Positions 33,961-42,693 of a DNA stretch of 64,000 nucleotides are shown piece after piece. Under the pieces are notes generated by a model. That model had not been told where the DNA came from. It worked only from the letters and a program-made list of their open reading frames with translations, and did not search any database. Source of the DNA: Chitinophaga japonensis (GTDB lineage: Bacteria > Bacteroidota > Bacteroidia > Chitinophagales > Chitinophagaceae); the NCBI RefSeq assembly GCF_007830125.1, contig NZ_VLLG01000002.1, positions 1,744,550 through 1,808,549 on the forward strand, read 5' to 3'. The translations under genes and the position numbers were made by a program. Within the stretch, counting starts at the first letter, position 1, and the number at the start of each line of letters is the position of its first letter.

Positions 33961-34530
33961 CTACATGCCCAGGTTACTCTTGAAGATCTTCACGGCAATG
34001 GCCAGCAGGATCACCCCGAAGAACTTACGCACCACCATCAGCCCCGCTTTGCCCAGGATGCGCTCTATCCAGTGCAGGGAGCGCAGCACAATGAAGATGA
34101 TCACCAGGTTCAGCAGGATGCCCGCCAGGATGTTGTACTCCCCGAAGTTGGCCTTCAGGGACATAATGGTGGTAAGCGTACCGGAACCGGCTATCAGCGG
34201 GAAGGCAATAGGCACCACGCTGCCCGTTTTGGTATCACCTTCAGTGCTTTTGAAGAACTCGATGCCCAGGATCATTTCCAGCCCTATCACGAATATCACG
34301 ATGGAACCGGCCACAGCAAAGGAATGCACGTCCACGCTCATCAGTTTCAGGAAAGGCTCGCCTACCAGCAGGAAACCCACCATCAGGAAGCCGGATGCCA
34401 GTGTAGCCTTGCCGGCATCTATATGCCCTAGCTTCTCCTTCAGGGATATCAGTACCGGTATGGAGCCAACAATATCAATAACGGCAAACAGGGTAAAGGT
34501 AATGGCCAGGATCTGATCAATGCTGAACAT
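33961..34530 (-). CDS. MarC family membrane protein
   Basis: A 189-residue protein with six hydrophobic segments, matching the MarC/YchE family. Landmarks are FFAVIDIVGSIPVLISL near the start, the central VIFVIGLEMILGIEFF and VPIAFPLIAGSGTLTTI in the second half. The family is widespread; a role in antibiotic efflux was proposed and later questioned, so no function is assigned. It is divergent from an XRE-cupin regulator. Confidence 0.9.
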   Translation of the reverse strand: MFSIDQILAITFTLFAVIDIVGSIPVLISLKEKLGHIDAGKATLASGFLMVGFLLVGEPFLKLMSVDVHSFAVAGSIVIFVIGLEMILGIEFFKSTEGDTKTGSVVPIAFPLIAGSGTLTTIMSLKANFGEYNILAGILLNLVIIFIVLRSLHWIERILGKAGLMVVRKFFGVILLAIAVKIFKSNLGM

Positions 34531-34570
34531 GCGGAACGATATATTTTATACAAATATAATTTATTATATG

Positions 34571-34667
34571 ATTGCTTATAGTATGTTAAAAAGTTGCTTA
34601 TTGCCCTGCTATTCGCTTTCTTTGTTCAGTAAGTATAGCACGTCACATGATAATTGCTTAGCGTATG
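34571..34667. promoter_or_regulatory. Possible operator repeat for the XRE-cupin regulator
   Basis: The 15-mers ATTGCTTATAGTATG at 34571-34585 and ATTGCTTAGCGTATG at 34653-34667 differ at two bases. The second overlaps the start codon of the regulator gene, which would suit autorepression. Role inferred from location only. Confidence 0.3.
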
Positions 34668-35249
34668 ACTGAAGATATTATCATCCAGATCAGTAATAAG
34701 ATAAAGGAAAAGCGGAAATCGAGAGGCATTACGATACAGGAACTGGCAGACCGGGCGGATGTTAGCAAAGGGCTGATCTCCCAGATAGAAAATAACCGTA
34801 CCGTACCCTCCCTGCTGGTGTTAATCAATATTATCAAGGCCCTTAACCTGGACATGAACGAGTTCTTTCATGAGATCGGCCAGCAGCAGCAAAGCAGCAA
34901 GATCATTATTAAAGAGGCGGCGGCCTACGAACCTATAGAAAAAGAAGCGGCCAAAGGATTCCTGTACAAGCGGGTGCTGACCAAAAGTGTAAAGCACTAT
35001 CCCGTGGACATTGTGATACTGGAGCTGAAAAAGGGCGCCCGGCGCAACAGCATGGTCAAAACAGATGCCTATGAATACAAGTATGTCCTGCAGGGAACGG
35101 TAGAATACCAGATCGAGGATGAAAAGCATGTGCTGCACACGGGAGACTCCATCTTTTTTGACGGCCGCCTGGGCCACAAACCGGCCAACATCGGGGATGA
35201 TGACGCCAAAATACTGGTGGTGTACTTTTTCCTGGAAAGCGAGAGCTGA
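34665..35249 (+). CDS. XRE family regulator with C-terminal cupin domain
   Basis: A 194-residue protein. Residues about 8-65 are a helix-turn-helix of the XRE type (SRGITIQELADRADVSKGLISQIENNRTVPSLLVLINI). Residues about 115-190 are a cupin (YEYKYVLQGTVEYQIEDEKHVLHTGDSIFFDG). This layout is typical of one-component regulators that bind a small ligand in the cupin. It is divergent from the MarC gene and near the start of the B12 operon, which runs convergently towards it. A near-perfect direct repeat lies upstream. Confidence 0.9.
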   Translation: MTEDIIIQISNKIKEKRKSRGITIQELADRADVSKGLISQIENNRTVPSLLVLINIIKALNLDMNEFFHEIGQQQQSSKIIIKEAAAYEPIEKEAAKGFLYKRVLTKSVKHYPVDIVILELKKGARRNSMVKTDAYEYKYVLQGTVEYQIEDEKHVLHTGDSIFFDGRLGHKPANIGDDDAKILVVYFFLESES

Positions 35250-35257
35250 TATATAAA

Positions 35258-35815
35258 TTATTCGTTCATTCCCAATACCTCCACTTTTCCGTCCTTTACA
35301 TGCAGGCGCGCCATGCGCCCGTATTCCACCCGCAGGTCGAATGATCTTTCCAGCGGGATGTTGCCCGCATGCGCCAGCAGGGAGCGGATCACGCCGTGAT
35401 GGGTGACCAGCGCCACATCCGTTTGCCGGGCCGTGATCTCCCGGAATATCTCCAGGCTGCGGGCATACAGGTCTGCATAGCTTTCGCCGCCGGGCACGCG
35501 GGTGTATACGTAATTGTCCATCCAGGCCTGCAGGGCGTCGGGGCCCAGGTCGTCCCAGCGCTGCATTTCCCAGTCGCCGAAATTCAGCTCCTTCAGCCGG
35601 TGGTCTGTGGTAAAGTTGTCTTCAAACAGGAAACGGGCCAGCTTGCTGCAGCGTTGTAAGGGGCTGGCATATACGGTCAGCGGTTTGGCCGGCAGCAGTT
35701 GCTTGATGCGGGCGGCTTCTTCAGTAAAGGTATGGGCCACGTCCAGGTCAGAAAATCCGTAACAGGTGCCTCTTTCAATAGCCGGCGTGGTATGCCGGAT
35801 CAGGTATATTTCCAT
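35258..35815 (-). CDS. cobC: Alpha-ribazole phosphatase (histidine phosphatase family)
   Basis: A 185-residue histidine phosphatase started at 35815, overlapping the end of cobS. The catalytic histidine motif is LIRHTTPAIERGTCYG and the second histidine is in LVTHHGVIRSLLAH. In B12 assembly CobC removes the 5' phosphate from alpha-ribazole phosphate (or from adenosylcobalamin phosphate). The generic family includes phosphoglycerate mutases, but location at the end of a cobUTS operon makes CobC the natural call. Confidence 0.88.
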   Translation of the reverse strand: MEIYLIRHTTPAIERGTCYGFSDLDVAHTFTEEAARIKQLLPAKPLTVYASPLQRCSKLARFLFEDNFTTDHRLKELNFGDWEMQRWDDLGPDALQAWMDNYVYTRVPGGESYADLYARSLEIFREITARQTDVALVTHHGVIRSLLAHAGNIPLERSFDLRVEYGRMARLHVKDGKVEVLGMNE

Positions 35816-36576
35816 TCCACAATGCAAAAGCACAAATATACAACTGTTTCTGCAACCTGCTGAACGGCGCCCAGGCAGTCGCCGGTATAGCCGCCTATCC
35901 AGCGCCGTATCAGGCGGCTCATATAAGCGCGCGCCAGCCAGAGGGCGGGCAGCAGCAACAGCAGCCGGTACTCCTGTAGCAGGATAAGGGCGGCCAGCAA
36001 GGGCAGCAACCCGAATATGCCGGCCAGGGCCAGTTCCGGCCCGGTAATGCCTTTGGACACCGGTTTGGCCTTGCTGTCCTCGTTCTCCCGCACATAAGGA
36101 TGGGTGTAAATAATGGTGACCGCCGTAAAGCGGCTAAGGGGCTGGGCCACCGCGATGGCGGCCAGCGCGGGCAGCAAGGGGAGGGACTGCAGGGCGTAAA
36201 ATTTCAGGAGCATGAGCAGTAGCAGCCCCAGCATGCCAAAAGTGCCGATGCGGCTGTCCTTCATGATCAGCAGTATCTTTTCTTTAGTCCAGCCGCCGCC
36301 AAAGCCGTCGCACATATCGGCAAATCCGTCCTCGTGAAAAGCGCCGGTGGTCCAGATGCCCGCCGTCAGGCATAGCAGGATGCTGACGGTCCAGGGCGCA
36401 ACAAAATGCGCGCCGTACAGCACCCCGCACATAACAGCGCCGGTGATCCAGCCAATGAAAGGCAGGTAGCGGGTGGCCTTGCTTAGCAGGCCGGTAGCAT
36501 GGTGCATGTTACGGCCCACCGGTATGCGGGTGTAGAACATTACGGCGGTGAGCAGCAATCGCCATTGTTGTTGCAT
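35800..36576 (-). CDS. cobS: Adenosylcobinamide-GDP ribazoletransferase
   Basis: A 258-residue integral membrane enzyme with several transmembrane segments and the family motif DGFADMCDGFGGGWTKEKIL near residue 80, where the Asp residues bind metal. CobS joins alpha-ribazole (phosphate) to adenosylcobinamide-GDP, the last step of the nucleotide loop. It overlaps cobC by 16 bp. A heptad repeat array separates it from cobT. Confidence 0.93.
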   Translation of the reverse strand: MQQQWRLLLTAVMFYTRIPVGRNMHHATGLLSKATRYLPFIGWITGAVMCGVLYGAHFVAPWTVSILLCLTAGIWTTGAFHEDGFADMCDGFGGGWTKEKILLIMKDSRIGTFGMLGLLLLMLLKFYALQSLPLLPALAAIAVAQPLSRFTAVTIIYTHPYVRENEDSKAKPVSKGITGPELALAGIFGLLPLLAALILLQEYRLLLLLPALWLARAYMSRLIRRWIGGYTGDCLGAVQQVAETVVYLCFCIVEWKYT

Positions 36577-36579
36577 AAT

Positions 36580-36628
36580 TCCTATATCTTACTTCTTACT
36601 TCCTACTTCATACCTCATTCTTCGTACT
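36580..36628. repeat. Intergenic heptad repeat array (CTTACTT flavour)
   Basis: About seven 7-bp units of the type CTTACTT / CCTACTT / CATACCT lie between cobS and cobT. The array reaches into the 3' end of cobT, so the last codons of that gene come from the repeat. Confidence 0.7.
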
Positions 36629-37645
36629 CACCTGTGCATCGGCAAAGCTGGCCATATGTTGCAGGAAGGCGGTAGCGCATTGTATCACCGGCATGGCCAT
36701 GGCGGCGCCGGTACCTTCGCCCAGGCGCATGTCCAGTTGCAGCAGGGGAGCTACCTGCAGGTGCTGCAGCATGGCCCGGTGCCCCTTTTCATGTGAGCAG
36801 TGCGAGAAAATGCAATAGTCCGTAACAGCGGGCTGCAGCCGGTGAGCGGCCAGCAGGGCAGCGGTAACAATGAACCCGTCTATCACCACGATCATGCCCA
36901 GGGCGGCAGCCTGCAGGATGGCGCCGCAAAGCATGGCTATTTCAAAGCCGCCGTAAGTGGCCAGTGTTGTCATTGCATCTGCGGGCATACCATGGCGGTT
37001 CAGCGCCTCCTGCAGGATCACCGTTTTACGGGCTACCTGCTGCGGCGTGCCGCCGGTGCCTGCGCCGGTGCAATCGGTTATGGGCAGGCCGGTAAAACAG
37101 CTCATTAGCAGGGAAGCGGACGCGGTATTGCCGATGCCCATTTCGCCAAAGCCAATGGTGTTGCAGCCCTGCTGATGAATATACTGTACTATTTCCGCGC
37201 CGGCTTCCATGGCTTTTTCACATTGCTCCGGGCTCATGGCCGGTTCATGGAGATAGTTGCGGGTGCCATAACCTATTTTACGGTCGTTGAGCCGGGCATG
37301 AGCCGGAAAGGAGTGGTTTACGCCGGCGTCCACGATCACCAACTCTACCTGCAGTTGCCGGCACATGGCATTGATGGCGGCGCCGCCCTGCAGGAAATTG
37401 TACACCATCTGCGCGGTGACTGCCTGCGGGTAGGGATTGACCAGCCCTTCTGCCGCAATGCCATGGTCCCCGGCAAATACGGCAATGGTAGGCTGAACAA
37501 TGGCCGGCTCCAGCGTTTGCTGTATCAGCCCGGCCTGTAAGGCAATCGCTTCCAGCCGTCCCAGCGAGCCGGGCGGCTTGGTCTTCTGGTCTATTTTCTC
37601 CTGCAATGCAGCCGTGAGCGTGCGGGAGAGAGGAGAGATCTGCAT
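36608..37645 (-). CDS. cobT: Nicotinate-nucleotide--dimethylbenzimidazole phosphoribosyltransferase
   Basis: A 345-residue CobT with the family landmarks KPPGSLGRLEAIA near the start, VFAGDHGIAAEGL, and GFGEMGIGNTASASLL around residue 170. It activates the lower ligand base to alpha-ribazole phosphate. The start is two bases from the end of cobU, so translation is coupled. The C-terminal residues STKNEV are encoded by the heptad repeat and are not part of the conserved fold. Confidence 0.94.
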   Translation of the reverse strand: MQISPLSRTLTAALQEKIDQKTKPPGSLGRLEAIALQAGLIQQTLEPAIVQPTIAVFAGDHGIAAEGLVNPYPQAVTAQMVYNFLQGGAAINAMCRQLQVELVIVDAGVNHSFPAHARLNDRKIGYGTRNYLHEPAMSPEQCEKAMEAGAEIVQYIHQQGCNTIGFGEMGIGNTASASLLMSCFTGLPITDCTGAGTGGTPQQVARKTVILQEALNRHGMPADAMTTLATYGGFEIAMLCGAILQAAALGMIVVIDGFIVTAALLAAHRLQPAVTDYCIFSHCSHEKGHRAMLQHLQVAPLLQLDMRLGEGTGAAMAMPVIQCATAFLQHMASFADAQVSTKNEV

Positions 37646-37646
37646 A

Positions 37647-38150
37647 TCATTTAATTGTTACCGGTATACCGGACACCATCAGTACCACTTTTTCTGCGTG
37701 CCGGGCAATGTATTGGTTGGTCCATCCCTGCAGGTCGGTAAATTTGCGGCCCGCTTCCGTTTCCGCATGTACGCCCATGCCAATCTCATTGGTCACCATG
37801 ATCAGGGTGGCGTTTTTATTTACCAAAGTGTTTATTTCCTGCTGGATGCTGTAAAGGGCGGCGTTCACGTCCTGCTTGTGCTGCATAAAAAAATTGGTGA
37901 GCCACAGGGTGATGCAGTCTATAACGGCTACCCGGCCCTCCAGCGGCAGCAGGCTTACATACAGTTGCTCTTCGTAATTGGTCCATTCAGGTCCGCGGTC
38001 CTGCCGGTGGCGGCGCACCCGTTCTTCAAAATCATCGTCCCAGATGCTGGCGGTAGCTACGTATATCGGTTCAGGTGATAGTGACAGCGCCAGTTCCTGT
38101 GCATAGCTGCTTTTACCGGAACGGGCGCCGCCTGTTATTAAATAGATCAT
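37647..38150 (-). CDS. cobU: Bifunctional adenosylcobinamide kinase / guanylyltransferase
   Basis: A 167-residue enzyme with the P-loop GGARSGKSSYAQE and the family segment TNEIGMGVHAETEAGRKF. CobU phosphorylates adenosylcobinamide and then adds GMP. The start at 38150 (MIYLITGG) is chosen because upstream in-frame codons lie entirely in a heptad repeat array and add a non-conserved tail. With CobT, CobS and CobC this makes a salvage pathway from cobinamide; corrin ring synthesis genes are absent here. Confidence 0.93.
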   Translation of the reverse strand: MIYLITGGARSGKSSYAQELALSLSPEPIYVATASIWDDDFEERVRRHRQDRGPEWTNYEEQLYVSLLPLEGRVAVIDCITLWLTNFFMQHKQDVNAALYSIQQEINTLVNKNATLIMVTNEIGMGVHAETEAGRKFTDLQGWTNQYIARHAEKVVLMVSGIPVTIK

Positions 38151-38261
38151 GGAAAGTAGGAGGTAAGAAGTAAGAGGTATGAAGTATGATGAAGGAAGAT
38201 TGAAGTATGATTTCATGCCTCTTACTTCATACTTCTTACTTCATATATCCTGCTTCCTATT
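38151..38261. repeat. Long heptad repeat array forming an inverted repeat
   Basis: About sixteen 7-bp units. The first half is of the AAGAAGT / AAGAGGT / ATGAAGT type, the second half its complement (CTTACTT, CATACTT), so a stem-loop of about 100 nt can form. It sits between cobU and the DUF6580-like gene and contains the last codons of the latter. It could mark an RNA processing or partial termination point inside the B12 operon. Confidence 0.75.
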
Positions 38262-38821
38262 AACTCAAAGCCTCCAAAGAAGATGGCGCCGTATACCACG
38301 TTGCCGATGAACATATATTTCATATAGGGAACGGCCATGGCGTAGCAGCGGAGCAGGCCGTTCGCGTCTTTCGTATACAGTTGACCGGTAGAAGGGTCTG
38401 TACAGCCGCCCAGCCACACGCCAAAATCCGTGATCAGCCAGTGCGCCACTGCGGCAACGGCTGCTGCTATTACGATATTCCCGATGTTCACTTTTTTAAT
38501 GATCAACTGCCCGGCCAGCACCATGGCCGCAAAGCCCAGGTAGGTCCAGGCCCAGCCCTGGTACAGCAACTGGCCCTGCGCAAATTCAGGATAAAAAACC
38601 TGCTGCACGATCACATCGCTGATAAAAAGCGTGAGCAGCGGAAAAACATAGGATTTCCAGCTACTGTTAAAATAAGCGCCGGCAAACAGCGCCATGGCGC
38701 CGATAGGAGTAACATTGGAATAGGGCGTCACCTGTCCTTCGCCCAGTATGCGCAGCATACCGCCTGCCAGGATGAAGAGCAGCAATAGGCTGAAACGAGG
38801 GTTCAGATTTTTTAGAGACAT
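38222..38821 (-). CDS. DUF6580-like small integral membrane protein (possible transport component)
   Basis: A 199-residue protein with five or six hydrophobic segments and the conserved stretch TPYSNVTPIGAMALFAGAYF near the start. It resembles membrane proteins named DUF6580, which look like substrate-binding (S) components of ECF transporters. Its place inside a riboswitch-controlled B12 operon, between the outer membrane receptor and cobU, suggests a part in uptake of cobalamin, cobinamide or cobalt. That is inferred from context. Its last residues (EVRSMK) are encoded by a heptad repeat. Confidence 0.75.
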   Translation of the reverse strand: MSLKNLNPRFSLLLLFILAGGMLRILGEGQVTPYSNVTPIGAMALFAGAYFNSSWKSYVFPLLTLFISDVIVQQVFYPEFAQGQLLYQGWAWTYLGFAAMVLAGQLIIKKVNIGNIVIAAAVAAVAHWLITDFGVWLGGCTDPSTGQLYTKDANGLLRCYAMAVPYMKYMFIGNVVYGAIFFGGFELIGSRIYEVRSMK

Positions 38822-38851
38822 GATACAATGGTTTTATGAGCGTTCCGTAAT

Positions 38852-40804
38852 TTATAAATTAATTGTCACTCCTGTCATAAAATTAAATTTCCGGGCATTG
38901 TATCCCCGCACATCAAAATATTGCTGGTCGGTGATGTTCCGGAAATCCGCAAATATCTTCAACTGCCGGATGGGCCTGTACTCCGCGTAGGCGCCCAGGG
39001 TATAGTAATCGCCCAGCACAAACGGCGCGGCCCCGAAAACGCTTTCCCACCTGCGGCTGATGTATTTGTACTGTGCGCTTACATACAGGGCCGGTGTAAG
39101 CTGGTAGCCCAGTTCGGCATTCAGCGCATGTTTGGGCCGGCGGTACAGGTTGTAGTAGCTGGTGTCCTGTTGTTCCACCTTCCCGTTCACGTAGGTGTAA
39201 TTTACATTCAGGCTCAGCGCCCGGGTAATGTTCCAGCCGGCTTCCAGCTCGCCGCCATAGGCTTTCTGTTTGTCGGCATTGGCATACTGGCTTCTGAAGG
39301 TAGTGGGATCGGTGTAGAAGATGATCAGGTCGCGGGTCTCGCGCTGGAAGCCCACTACGCGCAGGTTTACCCGGTTCTGCCACAGCGCGCCCTGGTAGCC
39401 TGCTTCATAGTTGATGGAAGACTCGGGCAGCAGGTCTTTATTGCCATATTCAGAATACAACTGGTACAGGGTAGGCACCTTGTAAGCGGAAGAGATATTG
39501 ATGAACAGCTTGTGCCGGTCATTGAGCAGGTAGGAGGGGTTGAAGGAAATGGTCTGGTTATTCCCGTAAATATTGTGATAGTTGAAACGGCCGCCCACTT
39601 CCAGGTTAAACCCGCCTACGTTGTGCAGCAGCAGGGATGCATAGTGGCTGAACTGGCGGGTATGCGCGCTGTCCGGTGATATTTCGGAAGGCGGGTAGGC
39701 GGCATATTCATCCATGTACAGGCTGTACTGGTCGGTATTGGAAGTGCGGAACTCCGCGCCGGTCACCAGTTGCAGCTCGCGGGTCACGTCCCAGTTTACA
39801 TAGGTTTCCACCTGGTGCGTACCGGACTCAAAACGGCCATCGGAATATTTGGTAGGAAAGGATGATTTTGGAATATAGCCGGAATCGTTAGTAAGCTGCC
39901 GTTTGTTGCGCTGGTAGCTGTACACCAGGGTCCAGGCGCCCTTGTTAAAGTTATACCGGCTGCTGAAGGCGTTCAGCAGGTACCTGTTATGCAGGTGGTA
40001 GTCCTCGTCGTCGGTAAAGGCGGCTTCATCCAGGTCTGCGCGGTAATCGCTCCAGTTCACCAGGTATTGCAGTTGCCAGCGGTCCGTTACCTGCAGGCCG
40101 GCCTTGGCAAATACGCTGTGACGTTTAAAGCCGTCCTTGTCAAAGCCCGCGCTGCCGGTGCTGTCATAGGCGGTGGAAAATCCTTCGGAGCGCTTGTACT
40201 GGTAGCCGGCCAGGTAGGAGAACTTCCCGGCGCTGCCGTTCACGCCGGCGCCGCCCTGCCAGGTATCGTAGCTGCCATAGGCGCCGTTGGCGCTGACGCC
40301 GATCTTTTTATTGCCCGGCTTTTTAGTGATGATGTTGATCACGCCGGCCACCGCGTCGGAGCCGTAGAGGGTGGACTGGCTGCCCCGCAGTATTTCAATA
40401 CGCTCTATCTGGGTAACGGGAATGAAATTCAGGTCAAAGGCATTGGATATCTGGGAGGCGTCGTTCACCGGGATACCGTCTACCAGTATCAGCGTATTGC
40501 CGGTAGCGGCGCCCCGCATATATACGTCCTGGTTAGTGCCCGGGGCGTTCTCGGCGCCGTTCACCACCAGCCCGGCCTGGTTGTTCAGGATGGCGGAGAG
40601 CGGTTTGCCGCTGTTCCTTTGCAGGTACTCCTGCGGGATCACGGTTACTACTTTGCCGGATTCCCCGGCCTTGCGGGCGAACTTGGTGGCGGTCACCACG
40701 ATCTCGTTAAGCTGGTTGGCATGGGAGGTATCCTGGGCATTGGCAATCGTGCCGCCCGCCAGGATGGCAAGGACTGGAAGAAAAATGTAAAATTTCCTGC
40801 GCAT
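38852..40804 (-). CDS. btuB: TonB-dependent outer membrane cobalamin receptor, BtuB-like
   Basis: A 650-residue receptor with signal peptide (to IANAQ), a TonB-box-like EIVVTATK, a plug domain (IPQEYLQRN ... ILVDGIPVND ... IEILRGSQSTLYGSDAVAGVINIITKK) and a beta barrel ending in an aromatic-rich last strand (KFNFMTGVTINL). Length and plug match BtuB. The cobalamin riboswitch directly upstream and the cobUTSC genes downstream make B12 or cobinamide the likely substrate. Confidence 0.93.
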   Translation of the reverse strand: MRRKFYIFLPVLAILAGGTIANAQDTSHANQLNEIVVTATKFARKAGESGKVVTVIPQEYLQRNSGKPLSAILNNQAGLVVNGAENAPGTNQDVYMRGAATGNTLILVDGIPVNDASQISNAFDLNFIPVTQIERIEILRGSQSTLYGSDAVAGVINIITKKPGNKKIGVSANGAYGSYDTWQGGAGVNGSAGKFSYLAGYQYKRSEGFSTAYDSTGSAGFDKDGFKRHSVFAKAGLQVTDRWQLQYLVNWSDYRADLDEAAFTDDEDYHLHNRYLLNAFSSRYNFNKGAWTLVYSYQRNKRQLTNDSGYIPKSSFPTKYSDGRFESGTHQVETYVNWDVTRELQLVTGAEFRTSNTDQYSLYMDEYAAYPPSEISPDSAHTRQFSHYASLLLHNVGGFNLEVGGRFNYHNIYGNNQTISFNPSYLLNDRHKLFINISSAYKVPTLYQLYSEYGNKDLLPESSINYEAGYQGALWQNRVNLRVVGFQRETRDLIIFYTDPTTFRSQYANADKQKAYGGELEAGWNITRALSLNVNYTYVNGKVEQQDTSYYNLYRRPKHALNAELGYQLTPALYVSAQYKYISRRWESVFGAAPFVLGDYYTLGAYAEYRPIRQLKIFADFRNITDQQYFDVRGYNARKFNFMTGVTINL

Positions 40805-40939
40805 AAAATTCCGATAAAGGACTTAAAGATGATAAAATATGCGCTGCGGGAGATTGTACGAAGAAAAGAATACAGGCACCTGTGCAGGTGCTTACATTCC
40901 CTGGCCTTTCACCCGAAAGCGCTTGAATGACAATAATGC

Positions 40940-41140
40940 ACCTGGCAGGTCTTCTGACTTTCCTGCTCCCGGGCCGCCTTCCCATCCGCACCGGTAGGTA
41001 CCGGTACAAACAGTGGCATGAGTGGCCTGGAAAACGCTCCGTGCGGCGAGGGCCGGTACGGATGCAGGATTACAGCTACGGGGATAGTTCCGGATTCTCA
41101 CCGGATTCCCATTTTAATCCGCCGGGGGGCGGAACCAAAT
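40940..41140 (-). promoter_or_regulatory. Cobalamin riboswitch
   Basis: On the minus strand the conserved core is seen in order: GGGAATCCGGTGAGAATCC, CCCCGTAGCTGTAA, the B12 box GCCACTG, GGGAAGGC and GCAGGAAAGTCAGAAGACC. It lies about 135 bp upstream of the BtuB-like gene and very likely turns the whole six-gene operon off when adenosylcobalamin is plentiful. It accounts for most of the 382-bp gap between 40805 and 41186; nothing else is seen there. Confidence 0.95.
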
Positions 41141-41186
41141 GCGGGGCAAACCTAAGAAATAATGTGCGAATGTGCTAATGGGCACA

Positions 41187-41837
41187 TCATCCAGGCATCC
41201 TGGAGATGTACCTGTCCATTTCTTTTATCTGGCTTACGATCTGCGCGGTAGTAGGTTTCTGCGCTTTGGCGCGGCGGAAGAAATCCTTGGCGGACCTGAA
41301 GTCGCGGCGGCTCATGGCAATAGAGGCCAGGGTGAGCAGCGCAGCGGCGGTGTTCTCTTTGTCCGGCAGGCCCATTCTCACGGCTTTCTTCAGGTTCTGG
41401 TCCGCTGTTTTCAGGTCATTCTTCTGGTAGGCGATGGTGCCCAGTTGGAAATACTGCATGCTCTCGTACTCCTTCATCGGGCTGCCGCTTTTAATGCTCT
41501 GGCGGATGGTGGCTTCCGCTTTATCCAGGTCCTGGTCATACATGGCCAGGTTGCTCTGCATGAAATAATATACGGAACGGATGGGCTTATATAACAGCTT
41601 GGGAAACTGCACCTTGTTCATGAGGGCCATGGCTTTTTCCACATCGCCGGCTTCCACCGCTTCCTGCACCAGCCGCATGGGGCCGAACATGAAGTGGGTA
41701 ACCAGGCATATCACGGCCAGCAGCAGGGGAATGGTGGCTTCCCACCAGCCTACGGTAAATCCCAGCGCAATGCCGCCTAACAATAACAAGATACCGATCG
41801 GTAAACGGTATAGAATAAAGAAGTTAAATGCTTTCAT
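41187..41837 (-). CDS. Membrane-anchored TPR-like protein
   Basis: A 216-residue protein with two transmembrane segments at the N-terminus (LPIGILLLLGGIALGFTV and ATIPLLLAVICLVTHFMF), then tetratricopeptide-like helical pairs (YDQDLDKAEATIRQSIK, YFQLGTIAYQKNDLKTADQNLKKAVRMG, ALLTLASIAMSRRDFRSAKDFFRRA). It is probably a scaffold on the inner membrane. Its start codon is five bases after the stop of a conserved micro-ORF (leader element B). Partner proteins unknown. Confidence 0.85.
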   Translation of the reverse strand: MKAFNFFILYRLPIGILLLLGGIALGFTVGWWEATIPLLLAVICLVTHFMFGPMRLVQEAVEAGDVEKAMALMNKVQFPKLLYKPIRSVYYFMQSNLAMYDQDLDKAEATIRQSIKSGSPMKEYESMQYFQLGTIAYQKNDLKTADQNLKKAVRMGLPDKENTAAALLTLASIAMSRRDFRSAKDFFRRAKAQKPTTAQIVSQIKEMDRYISRMPG

Positions 41838-41842
41838 CCGTA

Positions 41843-41920
41843 CTACATGATTTTTTTAAGGGTCGGATGGAACCTCGCATAACATCCTTCGTAATGAAAG
41901 GGTATCGTGCTCGGTTTCAT
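41843..41920 (-). CDS. Micro-ORF in leader element B (25 residues, MKPS...ARFHPTLKK)
   Basis: On the minus strand a 25-codon frame runs from ATGAAACCGAGCA to a TAG five bases before the TPR gene. It shares its first four residues and the ending ARFHxTLKK with the micro-ORF at 26119, while the middle differs. One shared leucine codon is TTA in one copy and CTT in the other, so the reading frame, not only the DNA, seems kept. The conserved element covers 41851-41920. Whether the peptide or the RNA matters is unknown. Confidence 0.5.
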   Translation of the reverse strand: MKPSTIPFHYEGCYARFHPTLKKIM

Positions 41921-41986
41921 ATTAAAATATCCACAGAGGGGGCAAAGATAATATAATTCCTTACCTTTGAAACATCAGATGATATG

Positions 41987-42667
41987 ATGAGCAGACTACC
42001 TACTATCAAAAGACACAGCCTGGCCGATGCCGTGGCGCAACGCCTGCAGCAGCAGATATCCCTGGGGCAGTACCAGCCGGATGACAAGCTGCCGCCGGAA
42101 CCGGCGCTGATGCAGGAGTTTGGCGTAGGCCGCTCCACCATCCGGGAAGCGGTGCGCATACTGGCCAATGCCGGCGTACTGCGGGTGCAGCAGGGGCTGG
42201 GCACTTTCGTGGAGACCCCTTCGGATGCTGCCGAACCTTTGGCGCAACGCCTGAAGCGCGCGGAACTGAACGACCTGGTGGAAGTGCGCCAGCTACTGGA
42301 GCTGAAGATCGCGCAGAAAGCGGCCATGCACCGTACCGGCGCCGATATTGAAAAGATGCGAGGCTTCCTGCAGCAGCGCAGCGAACGGGCGCAGGCCAAT
42401 GATGTGGAAGGCTGCATACAGGCCGACATCGACTTTCACATCAGCATTGCGGCGGCGGCGCAGAACGCGATCCTGGCAGACCTGTACAGCACGGTGGCCC
42501 GCCACCTGAAAAAGCAGTTCACCACGCTGCATACCAGCACCCGGGCCTTCCTGGAAACACAGCACCTGCACCAGCAACTGCTGCAGAGCATCATAGACCG
42601 GCAACCGGAAAAAGCCTGGCAGTCCGCCACCCGCATTACGGAATACCAGGCCCAAAAGCATCAATAA
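41987..42667 (+). CDS. GntR/FadR family transcriptional regulator
   Basis: A 226-residue regulator. Residues about 10-75 form the GntR winged helix (LADAVAQRLQQQISLGQYQPDDKLPPEPALMQEFGVGRSTIREAVRIL). The rest is an all-helical FCD ligand domain (VEVRQLLELKIAQKAAMH ... DIDFHISIAAAAQNAILADLY). FadR-type proteins usually sense organic acids or sugar acids. The MFS pump 26 bp downstream is probably in the same operon and under its control. Confidence 0.92.
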   Translation: MSRLPTIKRHSLADAVAQRLQQQISLGQYQPDDKLPPEPALMQEFGVGRSTIREAVRILANAGVLRVQQGLGTFVETPSDAAEPLAQRLKRAELNDLVEVRQLLELKIAQKAAMHRTGADIEKMRGFLQQRSERAQANDVEGCIQADIDFHISIAAAAQNAILADLYSTVARHLKKQFTTLHTSTRAFLETQHLHQQLLQSIIDRQPEKAWQSATRITEYQAQKHQ

Positions 42668-42693
42668 CCAATATAGCATAACCGCTTAATATT

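Noticed and set aside
38151..38261. CRISPR array
   Set aside because: The period is 7 bp with no spacers, and no cas genes are present.
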